Below are positions 20,890-31,200 of a stretch of DNA of 64,000 bases, one piece after another. Origin of the DNA: Phytophthora colocasiae (Eukaryota; Oomycota; Peronosporomycetes; Peronosporales; Peronosporaceae); assembly GCA_018806915.1 (NCBI GenBank), contig JAGKQI010000094.1, positions 248,001 to 312,000 on the forward strand, given 5' to 3'. Within the stretch, counting starts at the first letter, position 1; the number at the start of each line of letters is the position of its first letter. A program made the position numbers and the translations under genes. The notes beneath the pieces were generated by a model. It ran no database searches, had not been told where the DNA came from, and worked only from the letters and a program-made list of their open reading frames with translations.

Positions 20890-22894
20890 GTAGGACAGAA
20901 TCTCTTGCGAGGCTTTGGCTAGCGGGAGCTGCCAAAAGCCTTTTTAGGAAATCGAAAAGGGCATAAAACTTCTTGCCTCGGCACCGCTCCAGACGTACTT
21001 GAAGACTGGGCATCACGCCTGCAATTCCTTCAGTCATGCTGTTGACCGGTCTGTAGTCATTGGTCTGGCGGTATTCGCTGCTGTTCGGCTTGCGGACAGG
21101 TAGAGCAGCACACGCCCATCTACTTGCCTTATTCTCGTACACCCAGCCGAGTTTGACTAGCTCTGCGTTGAACTTGGCCAAAAACTCCGACTTCTCTGGG
21201 CTATACTGACGAACTTTGCAGCGATACGGTCGGGCATTTGGTTTCAGCTTGATCTTCAGCGGTGGCACGCGCGCGGGTGGATCATCGCCCAGAACAAAGC
21301 GCCACCCGCTGAAAGCCGTTAGAATCTGACGTAATCGCACGGCGCCCGCGCCGTCGACCATTTCCCTAATGGCTGCATCTGTCACCATCGCCTCGATAAC
21401 TGCAGCAACTTCAGCATCCTGTGTCACTCCACGCGACGGAATGTCATTGGGATCTCCAAAATGATCGTCATCGCTGTTGCTCCTGACCGCGAGTTGCTCC
21501 AACTCGCGATCAACATCAATGCCAAGTTCCGCCAAAAGAATACGCCCCACAATCAGTTCGTCATCATCTGATCCAGCGACGAGGCATCTTTTGCGGTCTT
21601 GGCAGCGGACAGGCCCTGCGGCCGTGTTCAGGGTCAGGCGTACATCCACAGCGTGTGTCGCTGTCAGGATCGCACCACCTACCGCTTCTAACTCCACGTG
21701 CTTGATCAGCTTAACTAGTTCGACACCATGGTCAACCGCTCGGAGCTTCTCCACAAGCCCTTGTGAAATTATGTTGTACTCAGAGCCACTGTCTGCGCAG
21801 TACGGCAAATCCAGTACTCCATTAATTGTTGCCGTCACCCGCACTCTGTCTGCACCACTGGCACATAGATTTACTCGTTTGAGTCGTTGCTTCTTGGGCG
21901 CCTTTTTTCTTGGGGCACGCTCGGCTAAAATGGCTTCTTTCTGGGCTTCATCGATCTCGGGACAGTCGCTGAGGAAGTGTTCTTCACCACAGTGAAAACA
22001 TCCACCACGAGGTTTGCTGCGGGGTGCGGCACTCGATTTACCGGGTGGTGATTCCTCGACCTGGCGCTTTGCATCTTTGCCTTGCCGGTCTTTGCTCCCT
22101 TGTCCTGCTTTCACGGGGGTTTTCACCTCTTTCTCTCGCTTCCCAGTCGATTTGCCAGCAGCATGTCCGGTCTGCTGCCGTGGTTGCTGTTGTTGCTTCA
22201 GGTTGCTCATCGAGCGGAAAACCTTGTCTTGTTCAAGAGCTTTTTCCTTCACCAGCTTGTACAACACAACATCGTTCTTCGTGCTCGATTTGTCAATCAG
22301 CTTCTGGTGCGTTTCAATCTCGTCACGCAACGCAGAGGGCTGCAAGTGCTTTTTGAGTATCTTGCACTTGTGAGCAATTCCCATCGGGGTTGAGAAAGTG
22401 CTCTTTAAACCGTGCTCGAGAATTATTTCCTCACACAGCTTAAAGTAGTTCATCACGCGAGCCTGAACATCCGACTCTCGAAGGTTCATTTTCAACTTAG
22501 TCTCGAACAGCAAATCTACATTCCCGATGTCTCCGTTCTTGACGTTCACGATCTTGTTGATCTCGTTGATGATCCGCTGCTCTGACACCTGCTCGACGGT
22601 CGTATCCCAGTCGTACTTGCACAGCATCTCCAGGAGATGTGAGTCGAAAGAATTCTTGACCGACAGCATCGCCTTCTCAGCGTCCTCACCAGAGGTGATG
22701 CAACGTGCCTTCACGGCTTCCTCGTACTCGTGACGCAGCCTCTTCCATTTGACGAGACTCGAGTGCGAGATCTCCGTCACGAACGGCGGCGTGATTGTTG
22801 ATGAGGTGATCGGAACAGCAGCCATCGCGGTGCCTCCGACGTTGATCTCGTCGTTCGTCGTCGTCGTAGTTGCGAGTCCACTTCGTGTCCTCAT
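20780..22894 (-). pseudogene. Gypsy-2 gag, protease and 5' part of RT
   Basis: The ATG at 22894 begins MRTRSGLATTTTTNDE. In order follow a gag capsid-like region (SVKNSFDSHLLEMLCKYDWD), a Lys/Gln-rich linker, the zinc knuckle CFHCGEEHFLSDC (CX2CX3HX4C), a retropepsin motif CADSGSEYNIIS, and RT fingers (PPARVPPLKIKLKPNARPYR, then ALPVRKPNSSEYRQTNDYRP). At about 20946 an A-run of five (Gypsy-1 implies four) throws the frame: DFLK continues as RLLAAPAS in place of GFWQLPL. The remaining codons to 20780 are then out of frame. The gag-pro-RT fusion up to that point is a single uninterrupted frame of about 650 codons. Confidence 0.85.
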
Positions 22895-22921
22895 ATTAAA
22901 ACTTATCGCTAAAGTTAACTT

Positions 22922-23230
22922 TGTGCCGTTCCCAAACTCGAAAACACTGTTTGGGAGCTGGAACTCCCGCAAAGACCAAGGTGTATTGATCTTAATGCAA
23001 AAGCAATAGTGATTCCTAAACTGGTGTGCTCTCGCCTGCCATCAGGCAGTCCAGGGAGAACATCCCGTGGCGTAAGCCAAAGCTTCTGCTCCGTGCCGAA
23101 GCCGGGTACAGATAGCAGTACGGGATCCGCTATCTGCTGGAGTCTTGGCACTGCTATCCAAACTCCAGTTGCTGGTGGGAAGCTGGCTCCAATGCAAGCC
23201 CGCAATCATGGTTGCCGTGGCGTCGCCACA
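22922..23230 (-). repeat. Gypsy-2 5' LTR
   Basis: Direct repeat of 17571-17879, with T to C at the fifth base as the only difference noted. Followed by AAGCC. Confidence 0.92.
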
Positions 23231-23259
23231 AAGCCCAAGGACCAGAAGAAGATACGAGT

Positions 23260-24375
23260 ATGGGTGGGGGTGGTGTTGGAGCCGGGTTTGAAGCAACAAC
23301 AATGTACGAAATTGACATCGGAGGATCTCACAAGACTCTACCCGAGTCCTGCTGCGTGGAGCGAGAAAGAAATCAATACACCGCTTGTATTGGAAGATTG
23401 TAAGTTCTTCGATCTTTTTGGTGCGGATCCTGTGGAGGTCGGCAAGGAAAACGAGCGTATACGCGAACAAGCGAGGCATCACCTTATGGATTTCACATTG
23501 AATCAAATGATGTCGTCAAAGAAGCCCCGCCCACTGAAGAGGGCGCCAGCCGATTACCGTCTCAAGCCAGATGGATGAGAAGGCGAAACTTGCATCGAAT
23601 GGCTTCGTTGCGGTGGAGCGTATGCCTGTGGAGAGCTTTGCAGAAATTTACTATCGGCTCTACACAGATGATATGCCGGTCTTTGTGACTGCTGACTCAG
23701 TTCTACATGCGTGGCACCGCAGCTTTGATACTTTTCTAGTGGAGGTGGAGGGGCAGGTACTGTCGCCCACACTGTGCAGAGCAACCCTTGACCAGTGCAC
23801 CAATGTCATTTCTGCTGCTCCAAAGAGTGACGATGACAAGAGAAGAGCGATGGTAGATGTTGAGTTGTTCCTCCGAGTAGCAATCAGTCTCTTGCGAGGG
23901 ACACGAGAGAATGATCTATGTGAAAACACGAACAAACTGGATTTGCTTTTTTTGCTGACTTTGATCCGAAAAGAATAGCGAGCCAAGACGGAGATATTGT
24001 CAGCCAAGCGTGACATCGACTTCTCAATGTTTAAGCAGCGTGGACATTACACCGTTTCCTTGGGGCTGATGCGGTACTTTCGTTGCTTGGCCTGGCTCTG
24101 GACGATCGACTTCCGTGTTGCTGGAGGTGAACAATCAGAATCTGCCTCAACTACGCTGTGCTATTACGTTGATCAATTTTCTACAAGAGTCGAAAATGCT
24201 GGAGATCGTGGAGACACTTGACATAGTGATTTCCAACCTGGTGGGCGATGAGAGAACAGAAGCCGACTCACTCTCACCGACTCGATTGGCTCAATTCCTA
24301 TCGTTTGAAGCTGAATCTTGTGATCAACATCCCTTGGAGAGTATTCAAGAATTAATTAAGAACGATTCTCGATAG
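23260..24375 (+). pseudogene. DUF3160-family gene, copy B (N-terminal two thirds)
   Basis: Begins at ATG 23260 (MGGGGVGAGFEATTMYEIDI), then moves through at least two frame changes: before SEDLTRLYPSPAAWSEKEIN, and at about 23570 where DYRLKP passes into MDEKAKLASNGFVAVERMP. Family blocks follow: YYRLYTDDMPVFVTADSVLH, AWHRSFDTFLVEVEGQVL, DFSMFKQRGHYTVS, GLMRYFRCLAWLWTIDFRV and NLVGDERTEADSLSPTRL. It stops at 24373-24375 after KNDSR, well before the C-terminal third seen in copy A. Function of the family is unknown. Gypsy-2 sits directly upstream, between the candidate Inr and this start. Confidence 0.7.
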
Positions 24376-24926
24376 GTTTCTACTAGCTTCAGTCAGAAAT
24401 CTGGTTTCTCGTCACTTTCCAAGAAAGGATCAGCATTCCCAGAATTCAATACCATTAGAATTCATAATCAAACCCTCCATCAGTTGAGACGATGACTGGA
24501 AGAAACAAGCAAAGCCGAATAAATCATCTGGCACCGAGAAACAACCTACTGATACGGCTTACCTGTGTACGAGTGGTAGTTCAAAATGGCCCCGATATAC
24601 TGTGTGTGCCTCATATTGTTGCCAAACTTGATGAGTTTCTCGATGGCTCCTGTAAATGGACTCTTACCGAAGCCTGCGCGTCCAACTTCCACCATCTAGT
24701 TGAGCGACTTATTGCAAGACAGAAAGCTGCTAACCCATCCAATGGTTTTTGGCATCGATCTGACTATCGACAATGGCAATTCGAGAAATGTTTGAGCAAG
24801 ACGGTGGAGGTGGGGAATTTGAAAATAGTTCAACTATTGACAAAACACTTTCAAGACTGTCGAGTTCTGAAGCAACATGTTATTATAGCGGCTGCAAAAC
24901 GTGGCCTATCCGACATTGTAAAGTGG

Positions 24927-25853
24927 TGTAACAGGATGTCATGCCCGACAGACGCAAATCTGACAGACGGACGATGTGGACACTTGAAGGACGGACGACG
25001 TGGACGCTTGAAGCACGTCCGTGAGTGGGACGCGATGAACTGGAAGAGCTGCAGCACGAGTGGGAGAAGTGCTGGCGGTCTCAAGGATGGCGAACGGCAG
25101 AAGCGCAGGCCGATGAGTGTGGCCGCCTTCTACGAGTACATGTACGGGAGCACGGGAGTGCAGCACGAGGTGGCGGAGCAGTGGTACGATGAGGATTCGG
25201 ACTGGCTGCGAGCTACTGGATACCGGAGACCTTGAAGTACGAGGACCGGCCGATGAACGAAGGGCTGGAAGGCTCACTTCAAAAGATTCGACGAAGGGAG
25301 CAAGTGGAGCTCACTTCGAAATTTGCGCTGGGGAGAGCGGACTTCGAAACGAGAGCTGGAGAGCTCATTACGCAATTTGCAGGCTGCTTGAGAAGCAGGC
25401 AGCAGGCAACCGAACGAGCGAACAAGGCTTTGGACGACGGTGACGAGTGGTGAGAACTGGGCGGGCAGCGGAACGGGACTGGGCGACACTAGAAGGCGGC
25501 GGCGACTGGAAGTGCTTTGGTGAGTACTCCGACAGCTGTGCGAGCGACTTCACGTCACCTGGAGGGTCTCAACGGTGTCGGCGGGCTCAGGACGAACTGC
25601 GAGGAGCTGAAGGACGAAGACTTGGCTGTGACTGAGACGACGAAAGAGACGAACGAGACGAACGAAAGTAGGCATTAAGAGTAGTGTCTATTCAATAAAT
25701 AGGGTCGCAGCACGAAGCTACGGGCCCGGCGCAGCAACAAGTGGTTGCTGTCGGCCAGAAGGTGTTAAATCTATACGAAGTGAACGGGACGCAGAAGCCA
25801 GGAGCAATACGACTTGCTCAACGTGCCGGGCAAGATAAAAGGCAAACGCTACA
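24927..25853 (+). repeat. Gypsy-3 5' LTR
   Basis: TGTAACAGG ... CGCTACA, 927 bp, repeated at 34445-35371. It contains an imperfect 24-bp tandem pair near 24965-25013 (GACGGACGATGTGGACACTT then GACGGACGACGTGGACGCTT) and an AATAAA at 25694, a possible polyadenylation signal near the 3' part of the repeat. The LTR keeps an open frame that extends the ankyrin 5' half. Confidence 0.93.
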
Positions 25854-25864
25854 TGGTGGTCATA

Positions 25865-28250
25865 CAGGGGCAACTTCGACGAATGACGAGACAAATGACG
25901 AGTACCAGAACGGCACTGACGGTAACAAAAGAGAGAAGAGCTTCGAGAACACGGAGTACACGAGTCCGACGTAGCGCCGAGAAGAAGACCGAGGACAACG
26001 ACGCGAGCGAAGATAACCATGAACCGGACGACAACGAGGAGAAGGCGTCATCCACACCCTCCCTTCCTACGACGAATAGTCACACGGCGACCGACACTAA
26101 CGAAGATACGACGGTTGGTGGAGAGCCGCTAGGAGATGAAGATCCAACAGCAGTTGTCGAGGTAGAAGGTCAGCTAGAACCAGCGGAACCAGTCCAGCGA
26201 ATGGTAGAAATGGAATCGCGGGAGCAAAGAGCTGTGGCATCAGCGAGGTGTCCTGGTGATCTTGGCAACGCAGGTGAAATGGACCTTCAGGAGTTGGGTG
26301 AGGCGCTGAAGAAGATGTACGACCGAGTGTGTACATTACAGCGGGAGCATACGCCGGAGACAAGAGCACCGCCACGGGAGACTGACAAACGTCGTGTGGA
26401 AGAAGAGCTACCTCCCGACAGTGAAGGTACGCAGGATGAGCATGAGCGCGACGCTCGACCTCGCTACCAAGAAAACGACGGCAATGACGACGACGAACGG
26501 CGCATACCCAAGCACCGTAAGGACGAACGAGAAGTTCCAAAACGCGCAGCACACCGACGCCATGACGATGACGAACAACGGAATCGTGGACGACGCAACG
26601 AGAACGAACACGGTCGACGCGGGCGCCGATATCGAAGTGAAGAACGACAGCGTAGAGATCGTCACGGGCGCCATGACCGACGTCCCGTACGACAACGAGC
26701 ACACCAGGATGGCGATCCTTCGGACGACGACAGCTCCGACGATTCTGAATGGGGACACGGTGGACCACCCAGCGACGATGGAAGCAGCGGTGGCAGCAGT
26801 TCTGAGACGAGTAGCGGAAGTTCGAGTGACGAGAGCAACCGAAGCATCACGAAGCGCCCAGAGAGTGTATGAACGACGTGATGGACGGCACGATCGCCGA
26901 AGCTACGAACGGCGTGACCAACAGGGACGTCCCGACCGACGTGAACGACGAGACCGGTACGAGCAACGAGAACGGCACGGGCGACATGAGCAACGCGAAC
27001 GGGAAGAACGGCGACGGCGAGCTACGCAACGAAGTATCAAAGACTTGGAGCTTCCAGTGTTCACGCCAGAGTCAGGAATCTCGGTATCGACATGGATCGA
27101 TCGAATCGACCTTGCACTTGAAGGAGCACGAGAATCTGGACGTGGCGACTGGTCCGACAAGGCCTTGTACTTCATCTTGGGCAACAAATTGGCTGAGAAC
27201 GCGGCACGATGGTGGGTCAACCGAGATCGAAGGACGCCAGCACGAGAACGCACTTGGACGCATTTGAAGAGAGGTCTACTGCAGAGATACGCGCCACCAC
27301 AAAACTTGGAGGATGCCGAATGGAGAGTGAACACGCGGATGATGATAGCCGGCGAGTCGTACGCAGACTATGCGGCTGGATTGCGAGAAGCAGCCGACAG
27401 AAATCCAGTGGAAGAGAGAGTTTTCCTGGCTCAATTTTATAGAAACTTGGACCGGACGACAAGACAGTTGGTCAAGCAGCCACCCGTTCCGAAGACGCTG
27501 GAGAAGGCAGTGAAGAAGGCGACCCAGTTGAGCGACCCGTTGGAGAATGTGGCGCGAGGAATGCATAACATCGGGCAGACGTTCCCAGCTGCGCACGCGA
27601 CGCATCTGGTGCAGGTGAATGGACCCAGCGGTACGACGGTGATGATCCCAGGTGTCGGTGGAGTAAGCGTCCCCGGAGAAGTAGCGGGTGCGACAACGGA
27701 GGCTGGAGGACGAGCAGCGACCGAGACAGCGGAGCAATTGGCGCTATTTACGAACCCTCAAGGCGTGTATAACCGACTTACGGGCATGATCCAGAAGATA
27801 CCAGGCAGACGATGGAACGGACGATTTTGGGAACCGAAGCCGGCAGGTAAACCACGTGCGCGGAAGAGCAGTGCAAACGAGACGAAGCCACCTGCGAAGA
27901 AGGCGAAAACCCAAGCGACGGAACCAGGCGATGGAGAGTCAGATACCCCGCCGAAGACAGCAAAGACAAAGGCAGCGGTAAAGCAGGCTGGTGCGAATGA
28001 CAGTCGGCAAAATGAAGCGCGCCAGGAAAACGGTGGTTCGAGAGACAGCAGAGAGTGTCGGCGGTGCGGTGGCAAGGGCCATTGGTCAACGCATTGTCCG
28101 AACGAACCCCGGTGCTTTGCGTGCAACCGAGTGGGCCACTTTGCGAGGATGTGCACCAACAGCGAGGCCAAGGCACGGAACGACGAGTATATGCGCACGC
28201 GGGGAGCGAAGCCTATGACCAAGTCGGAAAACGAGCAGCGAACGGCGTAG
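25865..28250 (+). pseudogene. Gypsy-3 gag with two CCHC zinc knuckles, frame changed once
   Basis: The first frame (25865-26872) is acidic then Arg/Asp/Ser-rich, ending in a Ser/Asp tract. The second (from within 26394-26880 to 28250) continues with an Arg-rich RRDGRHDRRSYERRD tract, the capsid-like domain (LELPVFTPESGISVSTWIDR, then AARWWVNRDRR, then LVKQPPVPKTLEKAVKKATQ) and two zinc knuckles, CRRCGGKGHWSTHC and CFACNRVGHFARMC. The two frames overlap by several hundred bases, so one nucleotide has been gained or lost between 26394 and 26872 (most natural near 26860). Gag binds and packages the element RNA. Its end overlaps pol by about 195 nt in the -1 frame. Confidence 0.85.
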
Positions 28251-31200
28251 CGGGGATACGGCGTTCGACGGTGAGAGACGGACACCCCGAAAAGAGTGAA
28301 GCGACGGAAATTGGCGTGGTTTGCAATGCGGGACGGCGTGGAAACGGCGTGACCGTGGTGCAGGACAAGAAGGTGTTGACAAGCGACGACATTGTCGAGT
28401 GGCAACAGATTATGAAGGACGACGAGATGCTGATCAATCGACTACAGGCCGAGAAGTATGTATCTACCTTGAGACCGGCGATGGCCACGACACGGTATAC
28501 CCGAGCGCAAAGAGAGCAGGAGGAATGGAGATATGCGGCAACACGAAAACAGCGGGCGGACAGTAGTGCGAAGGACCGACGTCAAGCTGGGGAAGGCGCA
28601 GCAACGGTGGTGACTCCTCCGGCGGCGACCGGAATGACACGAACGGGTCCAACGGCAGGTGTAAGCGCGACGTCGACGGCGAAGACGGCAGCAACTGAGG
28701 GCACCGCCCTATATCGAGCAGCAGAGAGTAGCGATGCGCACCAGCCGGCAGGTCGCAGCACTCCGATTACGAATGACGCCGACGGAAGACCAGCCTTGGC
28801 AGTGACGAATGACACTCCGGTGAGCACGGTGAAGAACCCGGAGTCGCCTAACAGTGGAGGCGCGGTGACAGCAGCGGCTAGTGTTGGCCCCGATAGCGTA
28901 GTGAATGACGACGTAGTGGCGACGCCAACGACGGCGGACCCCAAAGAATGCAACCGACCCGTGAAAGACCCCGAAGTGGACGACGACAGCGCACCGGACG
29001 ATGAGCAGGTGGTGGACGGTTCCGCGTTAACCGGTGAGCTGCTGAAGGCTCGACAAGCACGACGACGGAAGCGACGAATGGCGAAACGCAGAAGGACCCG
29101 TGAAAAAACAGCAGAACGGCGTGCTACGCAAGACAAGGAAGCCAACCGTAAACGTGAAGGGGTAGTTCGACAGATCCGACGAGCGCGAGATGCCGAGGAA
29201 GCCTTAAAACGACTGAATGAACGTGGTGAGGAGGCCAGAGCAAACGATGATGGTACGACAAACAAGGAAACGAAAGATCGAGCTCGGGTGAGCCTAGTGA
29301 AGCAGTTGAGTCGCAGCGACGAACAGCAGCAGGATGAAGCGGAGACAGTGGAGTACATCGGTGCGGAAGATGGGCTGCCTACTGCTACGGTGACGGTCGC
29401 GGGAACCCAAAAAGACGTGAAATTGGACAGTTGCGCGAGGTATACGATCGCTTGCACGGACTGGATGGCTCTGGGTGACAAGATTTCGGACACAGCACCG
29501 GTAGACTACGTTGAAGGTATCGGAGGGTTCCTTCTGGACGTTATCGGAGTGTGGAGCTTCGACCTCGTCAGCGTGTTCGGAGAGCAGATACGTGTGGAAG
29601 CGTGTATTGTGGCGGGTTGTACGGACGAATTTTTACTAGGGATTGACTTCCTGCAGGCGCGTGAGGCGACAATGGACTTCAGCCGTAACGAAGTTCGATA
29701 CAATGATGATGGCCGAACAGTGGTGATTCCGTTTCGGACGAATGATGGTGACGGAGGATGTAGAGTAGCGGCAGTACGTGTTGCCGGGAAGACGAAGATT
29801 GCAGCAAGGACGGTAACCCCTGTGGAAGTATCAGTAGCGGCCAAGGACGGTGAACGCGGCATGTTCATCCCGACGAGGAGTACGGGGGCAGTTCTGTTAG
29901 CAGCGACGGTAACAACGGCGAAGGATGGCAAAGCCTGGGTGCCTGCCGTTAACGCGAATGATCGACCAGCTACGCTACCGAACAAACGAGAACTTGGAAC
30001 GTGGATTCCTATGGATGAAGACATGACGATTCTCGAGTTGAAGAAGGAGCTACGGACGGAACGACTGAACGACTGGATGAATGAGTTGGGCGACAGCGAG
30101 ACGCCACTCAGCAACGAGAAGGACATACATATCGGAGTTGAGGAGAGGAATGCACGTGAATTGGTAATGAAGCTTTTGCGTGTCTATCGAGGGCTTTCGA
30201 GCAATGAGAGTGACTGTCCACCAGCTACGGCATTAAACATACAGCACCACATTGATACGGGTGATACGGCACCAATCATGCAGAAGAGGAGACGGCAAGC
30301 ACAGGCCGAAGATCAGGTTATTAATGAAAATGTGGACACGATGTTGAAAGCGGGAGTGATTGAAGAAGGCGACGGAGCCTGGGGTTTTCCGGTCGTGTTA
30401 GTGAAGAAAAAAGATGGCGAGGTTCGGTTTTGCGTTGACTATCGAGCGCTCAATAAGGTGACGAAGAAGGACGTGTATCCTTTGCCCCGCATTGACGAAA
30501 CATTAGAAGCACTTGGAGGAGCTCTACTCTTCACTACATTGGACTTGAAAGCGGGCTATTGGCAAATTTTAGTGGCTCCGGAAGATCGGGATAAAACTGC
30601 GTTTACAACAAAGAAGGGTTTATATCGGTTCATCAGAATGCCGTTCGGACTCACAAACGCACCTTCGACCTTCCAACGGATGATGAATAGTGTATTGAGA
30701 GGCTTGGCGTGGAGTACGTGTCTGGTGTACCTGGACGACATAGTGGTTTTCACTCGGGGAGGAATCGAGAGACACATCGTGGAGCTGGCAACGGTGTTGG
30801 AGCGACTGGCAGTGGCCGGTTTGACACTGAAACTGAAGAAGTGTCGGTTTGCGATGAGATCCATGGAGTATTTGGGTCACGAGTTGAGTAATGAGGGCGT
30901 ACGACCCCTACAGAGATTGATCACGGCGGTGCAGAACTTCCCTACGCCGCGAGATGCAGTTGAAGTGAAGCGGTTTGTACATTTGGCAGGCTATTACCGG
31001 CGATTTGTGGAAGGCTTTGGTTCTCTGATGGCCCCAATGACTAAGCTACTGCGGAAGAATGTTGAATGGGAATGGACGGATGCGCAGGTGAATGCGTTTG
31101 AGCGAGTAAAGGAGATTCTGACGAGCAAGCCATTGTTGGTTTACCCCGACTTTCGGCGAGATTTTCGAGTGGTGACGGACGCGAGCCGAGTGGGTTTAGG

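Larger units (their letters stand above)
17571..23230 (-). mobile_element. Gypsy-2: complete chromodomain Ty3/Gypsy element
   Basis: Bounded by 309-bp direct repeats (17571-17879 and 22922-23230, TG...CA) that differ at one position by eye, and by a perfect 5-bp target duplication AAGCC (17566-17570 and 23231-23235). Total 5,660 bp, coding on the minus strand. A purine-rich tract (GGGGAGGCAG) precedes the 3' LTR at 17880. Only 27 nt separate the 5' LTR from the gag ATG (22894). Despite the very young LTRs, the coding region has several frame changes (near 20946, 18968 and 18800) and a changed RT active site. 17880-18247 is the 3' untranslated stretch before the LTR. Confidence 0.92.

Noticed and set aside
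24927..25235. Host gene encoded by the frame ending in DWLRATGYRRP
   Set aside because: The sequence is within the Gypsy-3 LTR and recurs at 34445. It is only the LTR extension of the broken ankyrin frame.
28190..28250. Classic -1 slippery heptamer at the gag-pol overlap of Gypsy-3
   Set aside because: The frames overlap in the right sense, but the best candidate near 28223 (GGAAAAC) is not a canonical X XXY YYZ site.
28582..29493. Long Ser/Ala-rich minus-strand frame opposite Gypsy-3 pol
   Set aside because: Mirror of a codon-biased Arg/Glu/Thr-rich linker. No motif, and the plus-strand protein is clearly the real one.
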